A stretch of DNA of 64,000 bases from Schistosoma mansoni (taxonomy: Eukaryota > Platyhelminthes > Trematoda > Strigeidida > Schistosomatidae). This document shows, one piece after another, positions 1-10,349 of this stretch (position 1 is the first letter of the stretch; each line of letters starts with the position of its first letter). Location of the stretch: assembly GCF_000237925.1 (NCBI RefSeq), contig NC_031497.1, positions 6,684,831 to 6,748,830 on the forward strand, given 5' to 3'. A program made the translations under genes and the position numbers. Under the pieces are notes generated by a model that saw only the letters and a list, made by a program, of their open reading frames with translations, did no database searches and was not told the DNA's origin.

Positions 1-2
1 TG

Positions 3-630
3 GACGGAAACACTAAGTTATCTGTCTGCGTAACTCCTTTTTCTGGTTGCAGATTATCCCCAGTCACAATTAAGCACGCCATAAACCCCCTATATCAATC
101 ATTACTCGATAAATACTCCGGCATATATCAACTGCAACCGAAATCGCCCTGTGTAACCAGCAATGTTACACATCACATCTCGACTACAGGACCACCTGTA
201 TTCTCAAAAGCACGCCGACTCGTTCCCGAAAAGCTTAGGTTGGCTAAAAACGAATTCGATTACATGATAGACTTAGGAATAATTCGACCGTCAAATAGCC
301 CTTGGTCATCTCCCTTGCACATGTTCCCTAAAAAGGACAGCAACGATTGGCGTCCAACTGGTGATTATCGGCGTCTGAATGCTAATAGCATTCCCGATCG
401 CTACCCGTTGCCGCACATTCACGATTTGACAGCTACCTTAAAAGGTGCAACTGTCTTTTCGAAAACCGACTTAGTTAAGGCTTACAACCAAATACCGATG
501 GCAACCGACGACATTCCAAAAACCGCCATCATAACCCCTTTCGGCCTCTACGAATTTCTACGAATGCTTTTCGGCCTAAGAAATGCGGCTCAAACCTTCC
601 AAAGGTTTATAAACGACGTCTTCCGAGGTC
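3..630 (+). pseudogene. Gypsy-type LTR retrotransposon pol fragment (reverse transcriptase, N-terminal half)
   Basis: One frame is open from base 3 with no start codon in the window. It carries the leader and palm of a Ty3/Gypsy reverse transcriptase: the '[19 protein letters not shown]' block, 'GDYRRLN', '[15 protein letters not shown]' and '[23 protein letters not shown]'. The catalytic Y/F-x-DD box, RNase H and integrase are absent because the similarity stops near 626-640. There the frame runs into antisense SR2 LINE sequence, giving a spurious phenylalanine tract and a stop at 681-683. The fragment is therefore truncated on its 3' side and joined to another repeat. Gypsy elements of the Boudicca/Saci type are known in schistosomes; which one this is cannot be decided here. 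Confidence 0.85.
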
Positions 631-686
631 TCTTTCGTTTCTTCTTCTTCTTCTTCTTCTTTGGCCTTCAGGATTCCATGTGAGGG

Positions 687-1246
687 TGTAGTGCCGCGAT
701 TCGTTAATCGTTCGTTTCGATAACCGATATAATTCTAATCTTAACGGCGCGTAAAATCAGAAGACAAAGGATAGCAGCAACTACAGTTTATTGTCGAATA
801 ACTCAGGTCAGAAAGTTAGCAACACCTGAGCGAATAATAACGAGCGAGTGAACAGGCGAATAAGCGAAGGAAGTGAACGAGGCGGAAATGACATGCAGTG
901 GAGATGGCTGGGAAGCCAACTCGAGAGCGAGGCGAAAGATGATGCGTATTGTAGATGGCTGGGAAGCCAACTCGAGAGTGAAGCGAAAGATAATGCGTAT
1001 TGGAGATGGCTAGGAAGCCAACTCGATTTAAGCAAGCGTTAATCAACATTTATAGTCGGACAAAAATGAGTGACAGACATATGATGAATAAGATACTAAG
1101 TGTACACATATATGCTCATATAAAAGTATAGCCAAGGTTAATAAGCGAATAATGAACAAGATCAAAATATGACTCATGACAGGCGAATTGGCTTGGCCAG
1201 TAGCTGGGATAAAGCATATGGGCTCAACAAATAAACTGATACTACA
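687..1246 (-). mobile_element. Solo LTR of a Gypsy-like element, nested in SR2, with 4-bp target duplication
   Basis: On the minus strand the unit begins TGTAGTATC at 1246 and ends GGCACTACA at 687. It is flanked on both sides by AGGG (683-686 and 1247-1250; CCCT on the element strand). Removing 560 bp of LTR plus one CCCT restores the SR2 reading. The same family recurs at 53250-53728 and as a 5' fragment at 38997-39325. The shared segments include the 5' start, a central block and a 3' U5-like end. No internal region is attached, so it is a solo LTR left by LTR-LTR recombination. Confidence 0.9.
901..1030 (-). repeat. 51-bp tandem subrepeat inside the LTR (about 2.6-3 copies)
   Basis: The block AGATGGCTGGGAAGCCAACT recurs at 902, 953 and 1004, a 51-bp period. 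The related LTR at 53250 has two units and the fragment at 38997 has one, so the array varies in copy number between family members. Confidence 0.85.
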
Positions 1247-2429
1247 AGGGCTTGTCTTGTGACGCAGTCGGGTGATTTCCTTAAAGTGTGTCCTATCCAC
1301 TTCCAGCGCTTCTTCCTGATTTCTTTCTCCGCTGGAATCTGGTTTGTTGTCTCCCACAGTAGGTTGTTGCTGGTAGTGTCTGGCTAACAAATCCGAAGTA
1401 TCTTACGAAGACAACTGTTAATAAACACTTGTATCTTCTGGATGATGGCCTTCGTAATTTTCCACGTCTCCGCCCCATACAGTAGAACTGTCTTGACATT
1501 TGTATTGAAAATTCTGATCTCGGTGTTGGTTGACAATTGTTTTGAGTTCCAGATGTTCTTCAGTTGTAAGTATGCTGCTCTTGCTTTGCCGATCCTCGCC
1601 CTCACCTCTGCATCTGATCCACTGCGTTCATCAATGATGCTACCCAGATATGTAAAGGTTTCCACATCCTCCAAAGCTTTTCTGTCAAGTGTAATTCGAT
1701 AAGTGCATGCTGTATTGTATCGGAGAGTCTTGCTTTTCCCTTTGTTTATATTGAGACCTACTGCTGCTGAGGCTGCTGCTACACTGGTCGTTTTCTCCTG
1801 CATTTGTTGTTGCGTGTGTGATATAAGAGCCAGATAATCTGCGAAGTCTAAATCGTCCAGCTGCATCCAACCTGTCCACTGTATCCCGTGCTTTCCTCCA
1901 TATCTTGACATCTTCATGATCCAGTCGATCACCAGGAGAAAGAGAAAGGGTGAGAGTAAGCAACCTTGTCTGATACCGGTCTTTACCTCGAATGAGTCGA
2001 TGAGTTGTCCTCCATGGACGATTTGGCAGTTCAATCCATCAAAGGAATTCCGTTTGATATTGACTATCTTCTCAGGCTGGCACGCCGTAGTGTCGAAGAA
2101 GCTTCCATAGTGTTGTCCTGTCCACGCTATCAAATGCTTTCTCGTAGTCCATGAAGTTGATGTAGAGTGATGAGTTCCATTCAATTCATTGTTCCACAAT
2201 TATCCGTAGAGTTGCGATTTGGTCTGTACACGATCGATCCTGTTGATCTCGAATTTTGGAGTCAACGGAGTCCTCATTCTGTTTAACAACACCCTGTTGA
2301 AGACTTTTCCTGGTATTGAGAGAAGAGTGATTACTCTTTAGTTATCACACTTGCTAAGATCGCCCTTCTTTGGTATCTTGATCAGAAGTCCTTCTTTCCA
2401 GTCTGTTGGTAATAGTTCTTCATCCCAAA

Positions 2430-5240
2430 TATGTAATTTAACAATAATATAAATTACATTTTAAAATCCAAAAATCTTTGGAATCTAACAAGTTTTATTT
2501 CACTTTAATCACTTGGGCGACATTTTAGGTCACAATCACTCAAATCTTATTGTTGAAGGGAGATTGACGTTATATAATGTGTCTCTGAATCGAATACAGT
2601 TATATTTGTTATCAATAGATTGCTAAATACTGGTCAACGTATCTTAAAGAAGCCCTCAATTTAAAAAAGCTTGATAGTTGTTTACTATATTTACTCGATA
2701 TTCTATTTTAAACTAACGTAGCTAACAGATTTCAACGTTCCGACTTAAATTTGTAGGTTTCACAAACTGGTAACCAGTAACTTTTGGTCACAGAAGGAGC
2801 GTATACTGAAAACATCAAGCTTGGGTAAGAACTAAGTAAAGAATTTCTAGCTAATAAGTCAATGATTGTGTTGTTTCTGATAATGACCGTTAAACGTAAT
2901 TTAATAGAAATACTGAATGATAAATTTTCTATGGTCCATAATTGAATATCAAATTTCAGTAATTATGGACTAAATTCAGAATCAAATCTACGAAATTTTA
3001 AAAAAATTACTCTCTATTTTAATGAACAACGTATTGTTGACCACTATTTTCATATGATTATTACTTTATATTCCCATCAAAAGAGTCGGATGGCTTTATT
3101 TTAGTAGATAGCTGTGTCACCCAAAGTTTATCATGATAGTGGCGGTAGCTACGCTTGAACTACTAAGGTTGAAACTGTCATTGTTTAATGTTTTAAAACA
3201 GTCTAGTTGAAATAATTCTCGATAAATTTTTGAAGAAAAAACAGAGACTGATTGACTGATGTAATAATAATTAGCTTGTTTCACAACAAAGTTTTGTCCA
3301 GAAAATGAGACCTATTTGGTAACTGAAGAACAAATTTATTCTTGCCAAAACAATGTAGTACATTGCATAAGATGAACTATATAAACGTGGTCGATTGACA
3401 GTGCTGCATATAGTAGTGGATCCGATTAATCTGTGTTGGTTATTCTTTACCTTGATGATATTCAGCGATCACTTGAACGTTAGATGATCTGATGTTCAAA
3501 ATAGAAACAGTACAGCTTGATGGATTAGTTGGTTGGGGCTAGGTGAGTTTGCAATGACCCTACAATATACTTTATGCCATTTTTCTGTGACAATAAATAG
3601 TTTCTCACTATAATTCGAAGCCTTTCGAGCACGCTTCCTGATGTACATTCCATGTAATAAAAGTCACTCATTTTAAATATCTCACAAAATGAAAAGCCGA
3701 TTGATTCTGATTAGACTCCAGATATACCAAATTTTTGACTATCTGTGATTAATAGTAATAATATATTTCTGCAAGGGCAGGTACACGCCATTTTTACAGG
3801 CATGATCTACAAGTTACAACATATACTGGTTCACAGTATGCATCCCAAGCATGGTTGTTTAATAAACATAATCTATAAAAGTTGATAGCAGTTCATTCGT
3901 TCAGATACAATGCGTTTCCATCAAAATATTTTCCAAAGGGGCATCGCGTCCACGTTACACACCAGATCAAATCTCAGCCAAATTGTGTAAGGATTTTGGT
4001 CGTGCTAAGTGTTTATGCAATGCAAATTTTAAGTTTATAGTTGTTATAAAGTAGACTTGTGAAGCGCCTGGTGCGAATTATGACCTTGGGGAAGCGCGTT
4101 CGTCGAGCTTGTTCCAGATGTCAGAAGTTACATATCTTCACCCCCAGAGCAAGATTCTGAAGAGAAAAAAAGGCAAAAAAGAGAAACCGAGGAGTAGCAA
4201 GGCATTTGGATATGAACGATAAACAATGCTTAACATTTAGTAGTGGAACAGACGGAGGTATGATAAATTATTAGATCAAATTGATACTAGCTCATGTTGT
4301 TAGAGTGAAATGTGATCAGGGGCTGTAATAAACAACAATGAGTTGTGATATTTATCAAGGTGGAGTAGGTTCGAATGAAGGAAGGGAGGTCAAATTTGAA
4401 ATGAGAAAGACTGTTTATTAGAACGGAGAGTGCATGTAGAGAGTAGAGTGTTAAGTAAAATAGCAACCATATCCTTTACAGTCTGTTTTTTCATCTACCG
4501 ATGCCTGCCACACAGTTTTCATGTAAAAGTCCGAGTTAGCATGTTATAGGTTGTCTTTGTAGAATAGTTAATCCAGCATAAAAATTAGAAACAAGAGTCT
4601 GAGTGGTGAGTGTAGGAGAACAACCTCAATATCACAGATTGATTGACTTGTTCTCATCCATAAAGAGCCTGATACAAACAAAATGTTCTGCCCCACGTAC
4701 ACGGGTGGATTGAAGTCATCGCCCTCACCATTATTGCTTGCTAGTCAGTAACTCCACCCTCCCTCCTTTTGTGATGTTAGGCTCATTTTAGCTTTTTTTG
4801 GATATATAACATACCTCACACAATGCTCTGTGTTTCACATCCTGTTGGAAAACACTATTTCTATAAGTACCATTTTACAAGCTTATCAGACAGTTACAGA
4901 TTATGGACTGTAGGTAAAGCTTCGATGTGATGCTTTAATTGACTATAGTGTGAAGTATAGGTTGCCAATCAGAGTATAGGCATTAAGACGGGTATAATGT
5001 AGGATCGTTTGCTTACCAAAGTAGGAGGAAAGTGTAGATTCATATTAGTTACAGATAAGGTAAGTGGTGAAATAATATTAATGGCAAGGCATTATAGTAT
5101 ACAGAAGGGTTAAAAGCTGATAAAGAATAGACAAGAAGGAACTCACACTAAATTCGTACTGATGTTCTTTTGTCCTATCCTAACCAGTTGATGGGCAACA
5201 GGTTCTATAGATGTGCGACCACTGGTAGAAGGTAGTCGAT
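2430..5240. other. AT-rich intergenic DNA, no recognised gene
   Basis: No frame longer than about 60 codons shows protein-like content, and no tRNA or known repeat is recognised. Old unlabelled repeats are possible. Confidence 0.5.
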
Positions 5241-5249
5241 TGTGCGTTT

Positions 5250-5800
5250 CTTTGGACGTTTTAGGGTATTTGTAAGCGTCGTTTAGCGACCGAGTATTGA
5301 TAGGTCCAGTGAGTTGCCTGTCTACTTCAATTTAAAAAAAAGTTAGGGAGTGGAAAGTATCTAATTCAAGTGCGAAGTAGGGAAATAAGGCAATTTAGTC
5401 TACATATGTAGAGAGCCCTTGATGTCTGTGTGGGACGCGGATGTGTTCGTTTGCGCTAGATCTGTGCAGGTGAGGGCTTGATCGATAAGTCTTACAAACG
5501 TATTTAATTTATCTACCATGTGTATTTCAGAAGGAAGACCGTTCCATATTAATGAGTACTTGATAAAAAAGAAGTTTTCCCGAGTTTTTGATCTGTATTA
5601 ATTCTATTTTGACTGTAGATATTTTGTCTCGAAGGTTGTATCCATATGAGTCTTGGTAGAGTACTATATTACATGTGGAATAAGTAAGATTTTTAAGGAG
5701 TCTGAAATAGAGAATCAAGTTAGACCTAAGCCTTCTTTACCAGAGAGGTTCAAGACCTACGATATGGCATCTGGATCTGTAGTCAATTAGAAGTATTTGA
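5250..5800 (-). pseudogene. CR1/jockey-like LINE, C-terminal RT relic
   Basis: The minus strand gives, over more than one frame, the typical C-terminal tail of these elements: 'RRLRSNLILYFRLLKNLTYS', then 'QDSYGYNLRDK', then 'FIKYSLIWNGLPSEI' and 'VDKLNTFVRLID'. A frameshift falls between the second and third pieces, near 5575-5590. The RT catalytic region is absent. It does not resemble the LINE at 10.4-12.2 kb closely enough to be called the same subfamily. Confidence 0.6.
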
Positions 5801-5857
5801 ATTATTATACGGACTAGGACTTACCGAAATAATGCAATTTAGACCAAACAGAATTAG

Positions 5858-5950
5858 GTGAACACAAACGAACGTATTGTACTTATAATTCAAAATCAGG
5901 CTCACCTCAAATACAAAAGAATCATACGTTCATACAAACACATCACTATT
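5858..5950 (+). repeat. Dispersed repeat shared with 60668-60762
   Basis: 'GAACACAAACGAACGTA' followed by 'AATTCAAAATCA' and 'ATACAAAAGAATCAT' recurs in order at 60668-60762 with several substitutions. The two copies lie 55 kb apart in the same orientation. The family is not recognised. Confidence 0.5.
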
Positions 5951-6131
5951 TCACCACAGTATTGGCTTCAATCATTCTTCGTCCGGCTTCGTACTGAATT
6001 TTGTATTCTGCCGTATTATTGGATGAGGTTATATAATTTTCAACCATTTTATCGACAAAAGAGTTTTCTATGGGCGCAACAGTGATGGTTTTCGTTTTGA
6101 CAGGTCTAGTCATGGTATAAGATAGTGGCAT
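5946..6131 (-). other. Short ORF with protein-like composition, unknown
   Basis: A 61-codon ATG-to-stop frame sits just outside the 3' end of LINE element A. Its composition is mixed and hydrophilic ('ITVAPIENSFVDKMVENY' inside), unlike the low-complexity shadows around it. No family is recognised. It could be an exon, a retrocopy fragment or chance. It partly overlaps the edge of a dispersed repeat, which argues against a gene. Confidence 0.2.
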
Positions 6132-6373
6132 CCAGTTGATTCTAGTAAGAACTCAGTTGGATTGAGAGTCAGTCAGTAAGCTACAACGTAGGACGTTAGC
6201 ATAGCGTGTTGTCTTAATCGGTGTTCGGATATACGTAACACGTGGCCCAACTATCTCAGTCGATGAAGATTCATAACCTCATCAACTGATTTACCATCAT
6301 TTCCTAATACCCTGCGTCTAACCTTACCATTACTTACCCGGTGATCCCAGTAGATGCGAATAATATTTCTAAG

Positions 6374-7129
6374 CTATCTGTCGTCAAATACTAGTAACTT
6401 ACGAATATATTCTACTCTTAATGGCCATGTTTCACAGCCGTAAAGTAGAACAGAGCGAACTGCTGCGCAGTATACTCGCCCCTTAATTGATAGACGGATA
6501 TCTCGTCTACGCCATAGATGACGACAGTTGGCAAAAGCCAAACGAGTTTTCGGAATCCGTGCTGAGATTTCGCCGGACATTAACCTATTAAGGCGGATCA
6601 GACTTCCAAGATAAGTGAAGTTGTCGACGCGTTCGACTACTTCACTCCCTATCCTTAGTTTAGGCGTTGACGCAGGCCAGTCCTGGAGCAACAATTTACA
6701 TTTGAATGAGGAAAAACGCATCCCAAACATCTTTGTATTGTTACTTAGTACAACAAAAAGACTGTGCATTTTGTCAACGTCTTCACCAAACAGGACTATG
6801 TCATCTGCGTATTCTAAGTCGCTAAGTGGACCCCCTGGTAGGAGATCAATTCCTGAAAATTCAATCAATGAGAGCGTTATTTCGAGCAGTAGGTCTATAA
6901 TGAAGTTAAACAAAAATGGGGATAGTGGACAGCCTTGTCGGACACCACTTGAGGTTGTAAAATCAGATGACGGATCGCCATAAGCTCTCACTCGACTGAT
7001 AGTGTTCGAGTAAAGAGCCTTCACAAGGTTTATATACTTCTGAGGTACACCTTTCAATGACAGACACTGCCACAGAACCTCTCGGTCTACAGAGTTAAAT
7101 GTTGCTTTTAAGTCAAGGAAAACTATCAT
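6374..7129 (-). pseudogene. LINE reverse transcriptase domain (element A)
   Basis: A 251-codon piece covers RT palm and fingers: 'FLDLKATFNSVDREVLWQ', 'SSGVRQGCPLSPFLFNF', the catalytic box 'LEYADDIVLFGED', 'VDNFTYLGSLI' and 'VLLYGCETWPLR'. The YADD box is intact, but the frame is cut on both sides and the C-terminal zinc-knuckle-like part is missing. It is about 80% similar by eye to element B. Confidence 0.85.
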
Positions 7130-8003
7130 TGTCTGACGCGGATAAGCATGTCTGTTTCATAAAACCTGGCGAACAGTGAATATGTGGTCGATACCGCCAC
7201 GACCAGGTCTGAAGCCAGAGTGATTTTCTCGTGTTTGTAGTTCACGAGTTTTTATTAGGTGCCCGATAAATATTGAGGCTAGTATTTCAGGTGCCATATT
7301 AGTCAAACTAATCCCTATATGGTTATTACAGGATGATTTCAATTCCTTTTTATTTATATTGGGACAATTAGTGCTTGTGACCAGTCAGATGGGATTATGT
7401 CCAACTCCCAGATTTTAACTTGAATATTAGTCAACCCAATTACTAAAATTGGACCATCATATTTGAAGACCTCTGGAGCCGATCCATCTGAACTTGCTGC
7501 TCTTCCTGGTTTCAGATTAGCTAAAGCCTTTTAAACTTCAACTAGAGTCGGAAGACTAGACCTAGATCTGATTTGCTTTCGCTGTTCATCGTGTTTGGAG
7601 CATGATAGGATGAGCTTACGAGAATCCATCAGAGCAATAGACTTAGAAGAAATCCATTGGTTTTTGCAATCGTTTGGTTTGAATTACTAAAAGATGTTAC
7701 TGCTGTTTCCACAGCTGTCCGTATATCTTTCCAAGCAACATCTGGGTCAGTCTTGTTTACAGAACTGCCTAGATGTGAACTCAGTTGTTCCTGGAACTCA
7801 CTTTTGGCTTTCTCGTCCTCCAGTTCAATCCTAATGGGTCTTCTTGGTGTAGTTGTTCTGCGCCCACTGAGGCGCAAACAAATGCATGCTCGTATTAAAG
7901 CGTGATCACAGTCTAAGTATGTATTCCGGTACGAGCGACAATCTTCTATCGAGCCCCTTCAGCGATGGCTGATGAGTCCATCGTTGCTTTTTGCAGGTGG
8001 TCA

Positions 8004-8720
8004 CTATTTTAGACGATGTCTCTGCTTATGCTTAAAATAAGTGTTTGCTGAAAATAAACGATTGTCTGAGCATAGTTGCAACAGACGGTCACCATTAACT
8101 GTTCGTTGAGCCGGAATATTAAAGTACCCACCTAAATGTCTTTCTGTTTGATTTAAGCTGTCTATCTGGGCATTAAGGTCACCCACTACGAGTACTATGT
8201 CTGAGCGCTTAGCTTTTTGAAGAATTTCAGAGAGCTTTCTGTAAAAGTCATCTTTCACTTCATCTATACTGTAGTTGGTGGGAGTGTAAGCAGAAACGAC
8301 GGGGAAACAACGACGTGTGTCCCTATCCTTCCGAATTCTTACGGAGCCATTTAGCCGGATAGCACACAGGCGACTGCTAACGTGGATCCACTCTAATAGT
8401 GTTTGTTCAGCCCTTATAATTAGTGCTATGCCTACACCTGCACGAGAACTAGCCATCGGGTCACCAGATACACTGGTGGTGTATCTCGTCGAATCCCCGT
8501 TTAGGCGAGGTGGGGTCAAGCGAATGACCACACTAGGATCGTGTATGCGTGTTTCGGAGAAACAGTATATATCAAGGGTACGAGACTCTAGTGTTTTAAC
8601 CAAGGAGACCTGTTGGCCGATTCGACATAGGGTACGAACGTTGAAGTCTCCAATGTGTAGTTTGGAGCGAGGTCTCAGTAGACCTGGTACAGTGTTATGA
8701 TCGCTGGAATCGTTGGCCAT
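8004..8720 (-). pseudogene. LINE apurinic-type endonuclease domain (element A)
   Basis: This 238-codon frame starts ATG and reads into 'FNVRTLCRIGQQ', 'CFSETRIHDPS', 'AGVGIALI', 'VVGDLNAQIDSLNQ' and 'LLQLCSDNRLFSANT'. These are the APE/exonuclease-phosphatase blocks that nick target DNA in LINE retrotransposition. The frame stops before the C-terminal catalytic SDH block. That block reappears after a frameshift near 7900 as 'CDHALIRACICLRLSGRR', so the domain is broken. Confidence 0.8.
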
Positions 8721-9354
8721 GGTGACACTTGAAGAGGAAGTCGAAAGAGGAAGTTTAGTGTTGAAATTCTATGTAGGTGAAATAATAGGAATTGAAGGAG
8801 ATTGATTATGAATGCAGCGATATTGATTATTATTAGAGGTATGAGGGCAGTTATCACTTCTCAGCTGCCCACACCGTGGAAGGGTTCTTCTAGAGGTACC
8901 TGAAAAGAAAATTAGGTTAGAAGCGGTCCTAAAGACCTGGGAGTTTGACCGGAGTGCCCAAGGGACAACTGCTTGAGGTCGGTCACACACGACCATCTTG
9001 TGAGTAATTTTCGTATTAGCTACGTATTTGTTGAGATCTTACACTTGGGGACAGATATCCATGGTATAAGGCGAGGCGTGTATTTTTAGGGTCAACCTTT
9101 TCTAACCCCACCCCTCCCTGTGAGAAGGCGGCATCGCTGTTACACTGGTTGTCTGAAGGAAACACCTCACTGCCGTCACACCTCTGTACAGTCAGCAGTA
9201 CGACTTTGCCTTCAGACCTCGGGTTTACTGCTTTTAGTCTTACCGCTCTTCAACCGACCTTGTGGAACGATTGTTCCAGCCAGTAAAGCCCGACTAGTTC
9301 ATCACGATAGGCAAGCCTGACCACCACGCCAAAGTAGCAGCAACTGTTGGAAGT

Positions 9355-10345
9355 TAGTATTGCATGAAGTGACATCAACCTAAGTTAACGAGTGATAACA
9401 TTTCCTTTCGTTTCGAGAATACCCACTAATAACATCGCTGATCCACAATTCGATACCATCGGTTCCTTTTATGAAACCATTTGACAGCAAGCAAACCAAT
9501 CGTGTCTTTGAACCTCTAAGGTGACTAGGTTCATCACAATCAGTTTTCACTGACGATTGAGAATGGTGGTCCACCTATCCACCACAGTTAACTAATCTAT
9601 GACTATTGGGTGATCCTCCCTAAAACTGTGTTGTTTGAGTAAAAAGAGTTTTATAAATAAGTAGCTGTGTGGACCGACTTAAATCAGGGATTCAACAGCT
9701 TTGGGTCAACTGAGGAAATGTCAGCGGCAGATGGTCTTAAGGTCCATTCGTTTGTTCTCCTTAAGTTTCTAGTGTGATGCCGATTTTCAATTGTCGGGAC
9801 CGCTGCCCAGCCTGTTAAATAGAACAGTTCTCCGAAGTGTTATCAAGATTGTGGAAGCTTCTGTCAATATATAGGAGCAGAGATATTTCCTTGTTTCGAT
9901 GCTGCAGCTCTCGACACGCCATTTCAGTGGTTCATTTCATCTATGAGGCTATTTATGAGTCGCAAATGATTTGAGACTAGCGTAATGTTTAAAATACCGT
10001 TTTACGAAGAGTACTCCGACATTATCACTTGAGTTTTGGAAACCTGACAACTGAGGAGCTCCGTCTTCGGCATACCGAAGAAATCCGCTATGGAGGAACT
10101 AGCCTGTCAGATTACAAACTAATCCGGAACGGATTAATTTGGACCTGGGGCTCACCTTCTCTAAGCACTATATCTGTCGCTTCCTGTCTTGTTCTAATTA
10201 CCCATGTGCTGTTGCTACTCATTTGTTAAAATTCTGTGTAATATTACCTCCCGAGGTTGGTATGGGAAGCCTATTTACTCGAAATCTCTTGAGATAGACA
10301 GCCGCCATTTAGGGCTAGTGTAGACACCAATCTTGAGTTGAACAC
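9355..10345. other. Intergenic DNA between LINEs, nothing recognised
   Basis: Only short frames occur. The right end may hold decayed 5' sequence of the following CR1-like element, but no endonuclease motif could be read. Confidence 0.4.
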
Positions 10346-10349
10346 TTAA

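Larger units (their letters stand above)
631..2425 (-). mobile_element. SR2-type (RTE clade) non-LTR retrotransposon, 5'-truncated relic split by a solo LTR
   Basis: Read on the minus strand from about 2425 down to 1251 and again from 686 to about 631, the sequence gives the RT and C-terminal region of an RTE-clade element. Recognisable pieces are 'IPKKGDLSKCDN', 'GQLIDSFEVKTGIRQGC', 'LSPFLFLLVIDWIMK', 'LDDLDFADYLALISHTQQQ' (second catalytic D changed to Y), 'FTYLGSIIDE' and 'VLLYGAETW'. The longest open piece is 2199-1384; frameshifts and stops break the rest. The C-terminal 'TRQAL' and '[11 protein letters not shown]' reading is interrupted exactly by the LTR at 687-1246. The (TTC)n-looking tract at 640-662 is this element's arginine-rich coding stretch, not an independent microsatellite. 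The copy is dead. Confidence 0.85.
6164..9350 (-). mobile_element. EN/RT non-LTR retrotransposon, decayed copy (element A)
   Basis: On the minus strand the order is 5' UTR (about 9345-8721), APE-type endonuclease (8720-8004), linker (7877-7629), RT (7342-7157, then 7129-6374) and a short (CTGA)n tail (about 6166-6180). The ends match element B at 20805-24751. Relative to B there are frameshifts after the endonuclease, a deletion in the 7.35-7.63 kb linker, a stop and frameshift at 7130-7157, and loss of the C-terminus: coding similarity stops near 6205 and runs straight into the terminal tail. Imperfect flanking matches (AGTTGGATTG near 6154, AGTTAGTATTG near 9351) may be an eroded target duplication. 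Confidence 0.85.

Noticed and set aside
640-683. Poly-phenylalanine C-terminus of the Gypsy pol frame
   Set aside because: It is the antisense of the SR2 arginine-rich coding stretch, not part of pol.
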